Of a stretch of 64,000 nt of DNA, positions 19,801 to 26,508 are shown piece after piece. The position numbers were made by a program, and so were the translations under genes. The DNA is taken from contig CANMDW010000003.1 in the NCBI GenBank assembly GCA_947496705.1, forward strand, positions 124,001 through 188,000, given 5' to 3'. The notes beneath the pieces are model-generated. The model worked only from the letters and a program-made list of their open reading frames with translations, was not told the origin of the DNA and did not search any database. Origin of the DNA: an uncultured Aquimarina sp. Lineage in GTDB: Bacteria; Bacteroidota; Bacteroidia; Flavobacteriales; Flavobacteriaceae. How positions within the stretch are numbered: the first letter of the stretch is position 1; the number at the start of each line of letters is the position of its first letter.

Positions 19801-20046
19801 ATAATATCCGATAAAAGTACTTTCCTTAACGGTATTATTTTTTCCTGCTCCAAAACCAATAAAGGTAGTTTGGCTATTACTAGTTAGAGCAGTTCCTGTA
19901 CTATCTCCGTACATGGTATTGTAATCTCCTGTGGTAATGCTTACACCAGATCCGGTTCCTCTGGTTTCGTTTAAGGTTTGTGCGTGTACAAAAATGCTAC
20001 CAAAAAAGAATAAGATAGCAATACTCCATAGTAATTTTCTTTTCAT
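16870..20046 (-). CDS. YadA-head-like repeat protein with T9SS sorting domain (cassette A)
   Basis: A 1058-residue secreted protein. After the signal peptide (MKRKLLWSIAILFFFGSIFV) come about 450 residues of repeats such as DNTFIGTESGEDNTTGYDNT and NTFVGEESGQRNTTGYENVF, the left-handed beta-roll pattern of YadA-type adhesin heads. A linker with GLLVNRMTTAQRIGLE and LLVYDTDEKLLYTWNGTEW follows, common in Bacteroidetes cell-surface and tail-fibre-like proteins. Residues about 684-900 hold 30-residue stalk repeats, then a short coiled coil (SSLETELVDAQNEIETLQNQ) and a C-terminal sorting domain (ILYQNIPNPFNGTSSIKYYL ... ASGTYFYTLYIG). There is no outer-membrane anchor, so export is by T9SS, not type V. 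It is paralogous to 26509-28965. Confidence 0.88.
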   Translation of the reverse strand: MKRKLLWSIAILFFFGSIFVHAQTLNETRGTGSGVSITTGDYNTMYGDSTGTALTSNSQTTFIGFGAGKNNTVKESTFIGYYAGHNNVTGDDNVFIGSEAGALTNKSAGSTFNGSDNTFIGTESGEDNTTGYDNTFVGEESGQRNTTGYENVFVGEDAGFDFTTGYENTFVGHRAGAGDSFRGGTGYKNTGVGNVSLEDIREGHHNTAIGDSAGVDIGNGIYNTMIGAAAGVATEEADFNTFIGAMAGWDNNRTNNTTDANRNTYVGYLSGASNREGEDNAGYGAFSGYGRAQRTTTGGEGYTYFGGNTRRYRTTFFGSQAIAAQNDVITMGYYSYNEGQYAIGIGNQGDMQNAVGAIGMGHQFGTTDNSDYSVGIGYQANIAQSNAIGIGRSVDVDNTEAIAIGANAVAQNNGAIVIGAGAASNDLIDNTDGDPDATRNIAIGYNAVVSGNNAIAIGNGATAANDNTMILGGTANPLSVGIGTVAPNEYATLDLTGTNKGLLVNRMTTAQRIGLEPAFPDRPSSNGIRETEAGLLVYDTDEKLLYTWNGTEWSAAIADNLGDHTATTMLNMGDNVIRFDPGEDNGIEFYGRSTYKISYGFGDNYNYGPVTRASIKTSMSTNTASGWTWGTPSAPPVAAINTEGKMQIANSLNIAGAYEFPVVDGTANQVLITDGAGALTWSTQIDNQDLSLSSNTLSLTNDTSTVDLSGYLDNTDEQAISLSTNTLSISGNAATVDLSGYLDNTDNQDLSLSSNTLSLTNDTSSVDLSGYLDNTDEQAISLTTNTLSITGNASTVDLSGYLDNTDAQDLDLSGNTLSLTNDGTTVDLSGYMDNTDAQTLSLTNGSLTISGGNAVDLSALQDGTGTDSQTLDLSSNILSISNGNTIDLSGYVNSDSQNLTMASLNGTNLTIEIENGTSVSVDLAPVVSSLETELVDAQNEIETLQNQMTEILSRLEAVESCACENTGNENKGNLPILYQNIPNPFNGTSSIKYYLPAGIDNASIVFSNSIGQLVSKVAIKQSGDGELNINSEGLASGTYFYTLYIGSRKINAKKMMIE
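17380..17995 (-). repeat. 90-bp coding tandem repeats (stalk of YadA-head-like protein A)
   Basis: Six to seven units of 30 residues, each a variant of DNTDxQxLSLSxNTLSLTND followed by xTxVDLSGYL, give DNA repeats of 90 bases. Alternate units resemble each other more than neighbours do (DEQAIS versus DNQDLS), pointing to duplication of a two-unit block. The paralogue has three to four units at about 27005-27300, so copy number has changed between them. Confidence 0.8.
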
Positions 20047-20072
20047 ATAAGGGGCTCATAAAAGGTTTGATG

Positions 20073-20132
20073 CAAAAATATTTTATTAATTGACACAAGC
20101 CATCATTTAAAGGGGAGACAAAGAGGGAGACA
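20073..20132 (-). promoter_or_regulatory. promoter and direct-repeat operator of YadA-head-like gene A
   Basis: Read on the reverse strand, TATTTTTG (forward 20073-20080) is a perfect -7 element followed by CA. The 8-mer GGGAGACA occurs at forward 20113-20120 and again at 20125-20132, a 12-base period, with the proximal TGTCTC half-site 34 nt upstream of the -7 element. The layout parallels the TGACAC direct repeats of cassette B, which stand 33 nt away, but the sequence differs. Confidence 0.5.
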
Positions 20133-20322
20133 TTTGGCGTAACATGCTCATTTTTAATGGTTTTTGCATTCTATTTTGTTTTAATGGTTTTAAACTCGAA
20201 TTATCCACTAGAAAATCCCTGCCTACAGATCCAGGTAAATATTACAGTAATACATCACTTTAAATACATAATCCAGATTTAAAGTATTGCGCTTTAAAAA
20301 TCAATATTTTGTTGCCTTATCT

Positions 20323-22086
20323 ATGACATTAAATTATATTTATGTTTACGTAATTTATAATATCTGTTGTACTTTGAATAGTTTTATTTTTTCACTCTTT
20401 ATAAAAACACGCATTACCGTATGTGTGTATTTTTTACTTTTTACATGTATCTGTAGTGCGCAGAGTGAAGTTAGTGTCATGCCTATTGACGCCAATAGTA
20501 CAGAAGACCCGAACTTTTTGGGAAAACACATAGAGTATTTTCAAGAAGATGGTCGTTCCCTTTCGGTTAATGCTATAACAACACAACATTTTACACCTTC
20601 AGAAAATGATGTATTAAATTTTGGATATAGCACAAAAACTACATGGTTACGATTTAGGATTAAAAACACTTCTGACACAGATCTCGAAAAGGTTGTAAGT
20701 ATCCAAAAAGCATTACAGGATACCGTACAATTTTTCTATAAAGATAAAGGGCAATGGAACATCCTTCAATCGGGACAAATGATTTCAGAAAAGGAAAAAG
20801 CGCTATCAGGTTTCTCTATATCTTTTCCAATCTCCGTCAAAAAAAATTACACTGATACCTATTACATCAGAACGGTTAGTAAATATGGAAAATCTTTTGC
20901 TGTAAAGTTACTCGACGAACCTGCATATTATAAAAGCGAACAGAAAGAACTTATCATTGTTTGTCTTCTCATCGGGATTTTAATGACCATTATATTTTAC
21001 AACTTCTTTATGGCCAGAAGTTTAAAAGATCATGTGTATGATTTTTATTGTGCTGCTGTTTTGGGAGCATTAGGAGTACAATTATTATTCCGGGGGTTTT
21101 TAAAACTTTTCGTCATAGATAATGCCCCTTTTATACAGGAGTGGGCGCCAACCATTATTTTTTGTTCAGCAGCAATTTTCTCTAGTTATTTTTGCATTCG
21201 TTTTCTTAATACTAAAGTATATAGTAAACCCGCCGATTGGGCTTTAAAGGGAATAATTATACTTAATATAGGGGTTATTTTATATCCGCTTATACGTTTT
21301 GAACTATTTGGTATATATACTGACAATCGATTTTTAGGATACTCTGCTATGCTTTTCTGTGTCGTAGCTATTTATTCAGGGATTGTGGTGTATAATAACG
21401 GTAATAAATCAGCACGTTTTCTTATTTTCGGGTGGTCTATTTATTTCTTATCAATTATCCTCTATTCTTTGGCATCACTGGCCATTATACCAGCGAATAC
21501 TGTGACTATGAATGCTTATTTAATTGGATCTGTTTTAGAAGTATTTATGCTTTCTTCGGCTTTGGCGGATCGCTATAAACAATTAAAAAAACAAAGAATT
21601 CAATTAAGTGAAAAGATTACTTTAAAAGAACAAGAAATAGTGCATAAAAATGATAAAATTTCATCATTAACGGTAGAAACTTTAAAATATATAAAGTCTA
21701 AGCAACACCTTACAGAGGAACTTAAAAAAGCAAATACAGAACAAGAGGGTAATACTATTAAAGAAGTTCTAACAAACTTGCAAGCTGATAAGATTGAAGA
21801 CAAGAAACTAGAGATATTGAAGCAGGATATCGATGCACTTAATATAGCCTACACAACAAAACTAAAAGCTACCTATCCTACTCTTACAAAAGGAGATATA
21901 GAATTGGCTTCTTTTGTATTATTAGGGCTCAAAAGAAAAGAAATAGCCGTCCTTAGAAACACCACCTTTGATGCAGTAAAAAAGAGCATGTATCGTTTGC
22001 GTAAAAAAATTGACATCAACCCTGAAGAATCTTTACAAAAATTTATTATTTCTTTACACGATGAAGAAAAAAACAAAGACTTATAA
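20323..22086 (+). CDS. 7TMR-DISM membrane sensor with LuxR-like HTH (regulator of cassette A)
   Basis: A 587-residue one-component membrane regulator. A hydrophobic leader ending in FLLFTCICSAQ is followed by a periplasmic 7TMR-DISM extracellular domain (about 50-195, with TTWLRFRIKN), seven membrane helices (about 210-420), a coiled coil (LKEQEIVHKNDKISSLTVET) and a C-terminal helix-turn-helix (LTKGDIELASFVLLGLKRKE, then IAVLRNTTFDAVKKSMYRLR). Such proteins sense a periplasmic ligand and contact DNA from the membrane. An earlier TTG at 20287 lies next to a possible -7 element (AAGTATTG), so the ATG at 20323 is preferred; later TTG starts are possible. It diverges from the YadA-head-like gene, the classic position for its regulator. 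Confidence 0.85.
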   Translation: MTLNYIYVYVIYNICCTLNSFIFSLFIKTRITVCVYFLLFTCICSAQSEVSVMPIDANSTEDPNFLGKHIEYFQEDGRSLSVNAITTQHFTPSENDVLNFGYSTKTTWLRFRIKNTSDTDLEKVVSIQKALQDTVQFFYKDKGQWNILQSGQMISEKEKALSGFSISFPISVKKNYTDTYYIRTVSKYGKSFAVKLLDEPAYYKSEQKELIIVCLLIGILMTIIFYNFFMARSLKDHVYDFYCAAVLGALGVQLLFRGFLKLFVIDNAPFIQEWAPTIIFCSAAIFSSYFCIRFLNTKVYSKPADWALKGIIILNIGVILYPLIRFELFGIYTDNRFLGYSAMLFCVVAIYSGIVVYNNGNKSARFLIFGWSIYFLSIILYSLASLAIIPANTVTMNAYLIGSVLEVFMLSSALADRYKQLKKQRIQLSEKITLKEQEIVHKNDKISSLTVETLKYIKSKQHLTEELKKANTEQEGNTIKEVLTNLQADKIEDKKLEILKQDIDALNIAYTTKLKATYPTLTKGDIELASFVLLGLKRKEIAVLRNTTFDAVKKSMYRLRKKIDINPEESLQKFIISLHDEEKNKDL

Positions 22087-22113
22087 CAAGCTGCATTTAA
22101 AATACTTGAACAT

Positions 22114-22803
22114 TTAATCTACTCTAAAATTCCATACTTGTCCCATGGTTGCATTTTGATTGTTATCTTTTACGACTACTCGCCAATAATAAATCGTGTT
22201 CGTAGTTACTGTCATTTCTAATTGTGAGGTTGTCATATTTTCTTCTATCAATGAAGGAGAATTCGTAGTACCAAAATAGACATCATACACCAAGGTGTCT
22301 CCATCAACATCGGTAGCATTCCAATCTAAAGTGATATTGGTGCCTGACACTCTGTCTCCAAGTTCGGGGCTTATCAATTCAGGAACCGAAGGAAGACTAT
22401 TAACTGCAGCATCAGGTTCGGTAAAGAAACTTTGTACTGATGAATACGAACTATCACTACCCTTACTATCTCTGGCTTTTACGCGCCAATAATAGGTGAT
22501 TCCTTTTTCTAAAGTAAATACTTGTTGAGGTACTGAAGTAATTGCTGTAAATAATATCGAAGCAAAGCTACTTTCTGAAGCGACCTCTATCACATAACTC
22601 ACCGTATCGCTATCGGCATCGGTAGCAGTCTCCCAAGCAAATTCTAAATTGAAATTTGTACACGTTAAATTATCAGAAGGAAATACCAATTTTGGTGTGG
22701 TAGGTGCTTCATTTGAGGGACTAGATCCACCACCATCGTCACTACCGCAAGACAATAGTGATATCGTAGTTAATATTGCAATATATATCTGTATTCTTTT
22801 CAT
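22114..22803 (-). CDS. surface lipoprotein with two fibronectin-like domains (cassette B)
   Basis: A 229-residue paralogue of the cassette A lipoprotein. The leader MKRIQIYIAILTTISLLSCG carries the lipobox cysteine, followed by SDDGGGSS. Both fibronectin-like domains are kept, including TYYWRVKARDSKGSDSSYSS and IYYWRVVVKDNNQNATMGQV, the latter nearly identical to cassette A. It starts 14 bases after the LRR gene stop, so it should be on that transcript. It ends 27 bases from the converging regulator gene. The surface-exposed anchor role is inferred from the acidic stretch after the cysteine. Confidence 0.85.
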   Translation of the reverse strand: MKRIQIYIAILTTISLLSCGSDDGGGSSPSNEAPTTPKLVFPSDNLTCTNFNLEFAWETATDADSDTVSYVIEVASESSFASILFTAITSVPQQVFTLEKGITYYWRVKARDSKGSDSSYSSVQSFFTEPDAAVNSLPSVPELISPELGDRVSGTNITLDWNATDVDGDTLVYDVYFGTTNSPSLIEENMTTSQLEMTVTTNTIYYWRVVVKDNNQNATMGQVWNFRVD

Positions 22804-22817
22804 CTCTACTTTCTTTT

Positions 22818-25800
22818 TTACTGTTTCACAATTTTAAATGTGGTTCCTTTATCAATCGATATAAAGTATATTCCTTGTGGCAAAACTTCTGTTGGTATTA
22901 CAATACGACCAGTAGTAGCATCATAAACCCCAGAGGATATAATACCACCTAGAGTATTGTGAATATCAATATGAATAGTCTTTAATACAGTAGCAGGCAG
23001 TGTAAGGGTTATATCGCCAACCGTAGGGTTTGGCGATATTGTAATCTCTTTAAATAAATCTACTTTGGCTGATAATTTCCCTTCGCAATCCAGACTTGAG
23101 AACACTTCTACCTCATCACCATGTTGTACATCTACAGCAAAATTATTGCTGGTAAAGCTTCCAGCTTCTTTGTTATTGATCATAACTATATAAGGCGCTG
23201 TACCTGCATCCATCTCTACAAATAGCTCTTTTGAAGAAACTGTGGTTTTTCCTGCCAATTTCTCAGCACCTTTAATTACTACCTCAAAACACTGCTCACA
23301 ATCCGAATCTCCATTAGCTGTAATACAAAATGGATATATCCCTGGTGCTAAATCAGAAACCTCTAGAGATTCTGTAAAAGTATAAACCTCTCCATTGATC
23401 TGAGTACTATAGGCAAGAGATTCATTTGAATTAATAAGGATACTCCCGTTATGCTTATCTATACACGTCTCACTTACTGATTGTATCTCAAAATTATTGT
23501 AAAACTCGCAGGGTTGACAATTCTCAGCATATAAAGTGGTAGCATCTTTATTCCAACCTGAGTAATTACCGGCTCCTGCGTTAGCTGCTACCTCATCATC
23601 TACTTCAATACAACTTAAATCGGGGTTATTGATAACAGAAACATAATAAAAATCCGAGGCATTGGCCCCATTTTTTACATTCAAAGATGTAAGTTGATTG
23701 TTATTGGCTTCTAACTCTTCCATTGCAGGATTAGCACTCAAATCTAACCCAGTTAACGAATTATCATTACAGTATAAATAGTTCAATGCCGTATTGGTAC
23801 TTAGGTCAATACTGGTTAATTCATTATCTGATAAATACAATTCTTCTAAGAGCACATTATTACTTAAATCTAAATTAGACAATAAATTGTTGGTACATTC
23901 TAGATAGTCTAATACTGTATTAGCACTAAGATCTAGGCTCGTAAGCGAGCTGTTATTTACTATTAACTGACTAAGTGCTGTATTTGTACTCAGGTCAATA
24001 CTTGTAAGTGCCGTAGCATTGAGTTCTAAATTTGCTAATGCTGTATTCGTATTAAGATCTAAACTTGATAATGGAGTATCTTTAATGAATATTCTGTCTA
24101 ATCTAACATTAGCACTAAGATCTATACTTGATAATGAGCTATTGTTAATATTCAATTTTGTCAATGCTGTATTGGTGCTTAGATCTATAGCAGATAATAA
24201 GTTATTCCCAATAGTTAAGTTTGTAAGCAATGTATTAGCACTAAGGTTTATACTTGTTAATTGATTATTATCTCTAACAACTGCGAAAAATAATTGTGTA
24301 TTTCCGCTAAGATCCAGATCTGTTAACGCTGTGCCTATAAGTGCCATTGTATTTAGAGCAGTATTTTTACTCAGGTCTATACTCACTAAAGGATTACCGT
24401 CACTCCATAGTTGTATTAACGACACAAAATCTTCGATACCCGTAAGATCTGTGATTCCTTTATTATATAATGCTCCTCCAGTACCCGCATTAAAGCTTAC
24501 TACACTTGCTATATTAGCCGTAGGCACAAAATTATCTAAACCAGTAGTATCGTATCCGGCATCTATTAAGGCTTGCTCAAAATTATCATCGGGAACCAAA
24601 GTAAGGCATTGATCTGCATAAGAGGAAGTAGCCCCATCTATTTGCCATCCTGAATAATTACCTCCCCCAGCATAGGCATCAGCAGCATTGTCTACCTGAA
24701 TACAGCCTAGGTTTGGGTTGTTTGAGGCATTAAATTCGACAAAATTGACATTATTTCCGTTCTTGATATTCAAAAAACTTAGATCATTGTTGTTAACCCT
24801 TAGAAGACCCAATACCGGATTGCCCGAAACATCTAATGTTGTTAAATTATTATCATTGAGATACAATACTTCAAGTAAAGGAAACTTACTTGCATCAAAA
24901 TCAGACAAGCCATTATTAGTATACTCTAATTCGGTTAGATTTGTAACAATACTTAGATCCAAATTAGATAGCATGTTATTACTACATAATAATTCAGTTA
25001 AATTCGGAACACCGCTCAAATCTATATCAGATAAATCATTATCACTCACATCCAAACTGTCAAAAATAGTGTTACTTCCTAAAATGACTGCCGAGTTGCC
25101 AGATAGATTATTTTGAGAGATATCTAAAATCTCAAGATTACCGTTTGTACTTACATCCAAACTGGTTAATTGATTTTCGGAAAGATATAGTTCTTCCAAC
25201 AATGATGATGTACTAAGATCTATAGTATTAAGGCCGTTAGAGCTCGCATCAAGCTTCTTCAATTTTGTATTGTATTGAAAATCAAACTCGGAAATATTAT
25301 TATTGCTAATATTAAAATCTTCCATGCTTGCAAAATAGTCTGCTCCTGTAAGATCATTTATATTTCTATTACTTAAATCTAACTTTCTCAGGGTATCCAG
25401 GGCAAATCCACTTACAAAATTATCAGGAACCCCAACATCGTATCTCATATCGATCAAAGCCTGCTCAAAATTATCACCAGGTATATAAATCTCACAAACT
25501 GTATAAAAATAGGAGGTAGAACCATCTTTGATCCAACTCGCTGTATAAGCACCAAATTGGTCATCTATCGCTATACATCTCATATTATTATTATCTGCCT
25601 GAAAAGAAACTACATTGGTATTATTTCCATTTCTAAAATCTAACGATTTTAAACCGACATTATCACATCGTAAACTGGTCAACGCTGTATTATTTCTTAA
25701 ATCTAAATACTCTATTGCGGTATTATTATGGCAATTCAATGTTTGCAGAGCAATATTGTTACTTACATCAAGAAATGTTAATTGGTTATCATTAACATCC

Positions 25801-26300
25801 AATTGAGTTAGTGCCACAAAAGCTTCAATCCCGGTAAGATCTGTTATACTTTTATTAGATACATCTAATGAAGTAAGGGCTGCAATATTTTCTGTGGGCA
25901 CAAAATTATTAAGTGGGGCAGTATCATATCCTAAATCAATTAATGCCTGTTCAAAATTATCATCGGGTACATAGGTACCGCATGTAGTAGGATTACCTGT
26001 TACCGTTAATATTGCCATACAGGTATCAGCTCCAAAATTACTAAACGCATTAAATGTTAGAGTAATATCACCTGGAGATACCATTGTACCTGGTACCGGT
26101 GCTTGATTTACAGAGATTGGATCAGGATTCGTAGGATCCTCTGCAATTATCTGGCTCGTAAAATCAGGTAAGGCTATCTGGCAATTTGCAGCTGCTTGTA
26201 TACTGCCAGGTGTTGCACATTGAGAGATCGTGACCTGAGCATTTGCAGTACCAATAAAAGAAAATAGCGTTATGCTTAAAAGAAGTAATCTTATTTTCAT
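22818..26300 (-). CDS. large leucine-rich-repeat T9SS-secreted protein (cassette B)
   Basis: A 1160-residue paralogue of the cassette A giant. The signal peptide is MKIRLLLLSITLFSFIGTAN, then AQ; the longer frame to 26384 runs through the operator and is rejected. An HYR-like domain (about 20-105) is followed by three LRR modules starting near 109, 272 and 567, each with PDDNFEQALIDxGYD (PGDNFEQAL in the second) and closing NPxLxCIxVDD...GW..D. The C-terminal 200 residues match cassette A closely (SETCIDKHNGSILIN; GTAPYIVMINN; FSSLDCEGKLSAKVDLF) and end in a type A sorting domain (ITISPNPTVGDITLTLP ... FKIVKQ). The DUF5011 repeats of the A copy are absent and half the modules are missing, so the two have diverged by gain or loss of whole modules. 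Confidence 0.92.
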   Translation of the reverse strand: MKIRLLLLSITLFSFIGTANAQVTISQCATPGSIQAAANCQIALPDFTSQIIAEDPTNPDPISVNQAPVPGTMVSPGDITLTFNAFSNFGADTCMAILTVTGNPTTCGTYVPDDNFEQALIDLGYDTAPLNNFVPTENIAALTSLDVSNKSITDLTGIEAFVALTQLDVNDNQLTFLDVSNNIALQTLNCHNNTAIEYLDLRNNTALTSLRCDNVGLKSLDFRNGNNTNVVSFQADNNNMRCIAIDDQFGAYTASWIKDGSTSYFYTVCEIYIPGDNFEQALIDMRYDVGVPDNFVSGFALDTLRKLDLSNRNINDLTGADYFASMEDFNISNNNISEFDFQYNTKLKKLDASSNGLNTIDLSTSSLLEELYLSENQLTSLDVSTNGNLEILDISQNNLSGNSAVILGSNTIFDSLDVSDNDLSDIDLSGVPNLTELLCSNNMLSNLDLSIVTNLTELEYTNNGLSDFDASKFPLLEVLYLNDNNLTTLDVSGNPVLGLLRVNNNDLSFLNIKNGNNVNFVEFNASNNPNLGCIQVDNAADAYAGGGNYSGWQIDGATSSYADQCLTLVPDDNFEQALIDAGYDTTGLDNFVPTANIASVVSFNAGTGGALYNKGITDLTGIEDFVSLIQLWSDGNPLVSIDLSKNTALNTMALIGTALTDLDLSGNTQLFFAVVRDNNQLTSINLSANTLLTNLTIGNNLLSAIDLSTNTALTKLNINNSSLSSIDLSANVRLDRIFIKDTPLSSLDLNTNTALANLELNATALTSIDLSTNTALSQLIVNNSSLTSLDLSANTVLDYLECTNNLLSNLDLSNNVLLEELYLSDNELTSIDLSTNTALNYLYCNDNSLTGLDLSANPAMEELEANNNQLTSLNVKNGANASDFYYVSVINNPDLSCIEVDDEVAANAGAGNYSGWNKDATTLYAENCQPCEFYNNFEIQSVSETCIDKHNGSILINSNESLAYSTQINGEVYTFTESLEVSDLAPGIYPFCITANGDSDCEQCFEVVIKGAEKLAGKTTVSSKELFVEMDAGTAPYIVMINNKEAGSFTSNNFAVDVQHGDEVEVFSSLDCEGKLSAKVDLFKEITISPNPTVGDITLTLPATVLKTIHIDIHNTLGGIISSGVYDATTGRIVIPTEVLPQGIYFISIDKGTTFKIVKQ

Positions 26301-26326
26301 ATTAAGGGGTTTATTAGAAATTGTTG

Positions 26327-26383
26327 CAATACTACCATAAATATCTGATTTTAAGAGTTTTTTAACAGTGTCAAAAGGTGTCA
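26327..26383 (-). promoter_or_regulatory. promoter and TGACAC operator of LRR gene B
   Basis: Read on the reverse strand: TGACACCTTTTGACAC (forward 26368-26383), 33 nt, then the -7 element TAGTATTG (forward 26327-26334) and CA. The spacer begins TGTTAAAA and contains CTTAAAATCAGATATTT, the same as in the promoter at 28989-29045. The two TGACAC half-sites have a 10-base period, one helical turn, as for a dimer binding one face of DNA. Confidence 0.65.
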
Positions 26384-26404
26384 TTTTATGGTTTCACCTT
26401 TAAA

Positions 26405-26420
26405 TACGTAGGGTTACGTA
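26405..26420 (-). promoter_or_regulatory. TACGTA direct repeat upstream of LRR gene B
   Basis: TACGTA at 26405-26410 and 26415-26420 with GGGT between; a third TACGTA lies at 26445. The same pair with GGGG between occurs before LRR gene A (16829-16844). Distance from the -7 element is 70 nt here and 60 nt there, a difference of one helical turn. Confidence 0.45.
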
Positions 26421-26452
26421 TGGGGTTGTGTGAAGTTTTATAATTACGTAGT

Positions 26453-26488
26453 CTGAGCCTGTCGAAGACTACACTTCAACAAGCTCAG
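26453..26488. repeat. CTGAGC-TGTCGAAG inverted repeat
   Basis: CTGAGCCTGTCGAAG (26453-26467) and CTTCAACAAGCTCAG (26474-26488) form a 15-base stem with two mismatches and a 6-base loop. From memory, palindromes of the type CTTCGACAAGCTCAG are widespread intergenic repeats in many bacteria. Here it lies just after the stop of the YadA-head-like gene B and could act as its terminator. Confidence 0.65.
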
Positions 26489-26508
26489 TGTACGATAGCA
26501 TTCAAATA

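Noticed and set aside
26341..26384. Longer start for LRR gene B at 26384
   Set aside because: The extra 28 codons run over the operator and -7 element; the ATG at 26300 gives a proper signal peptide.
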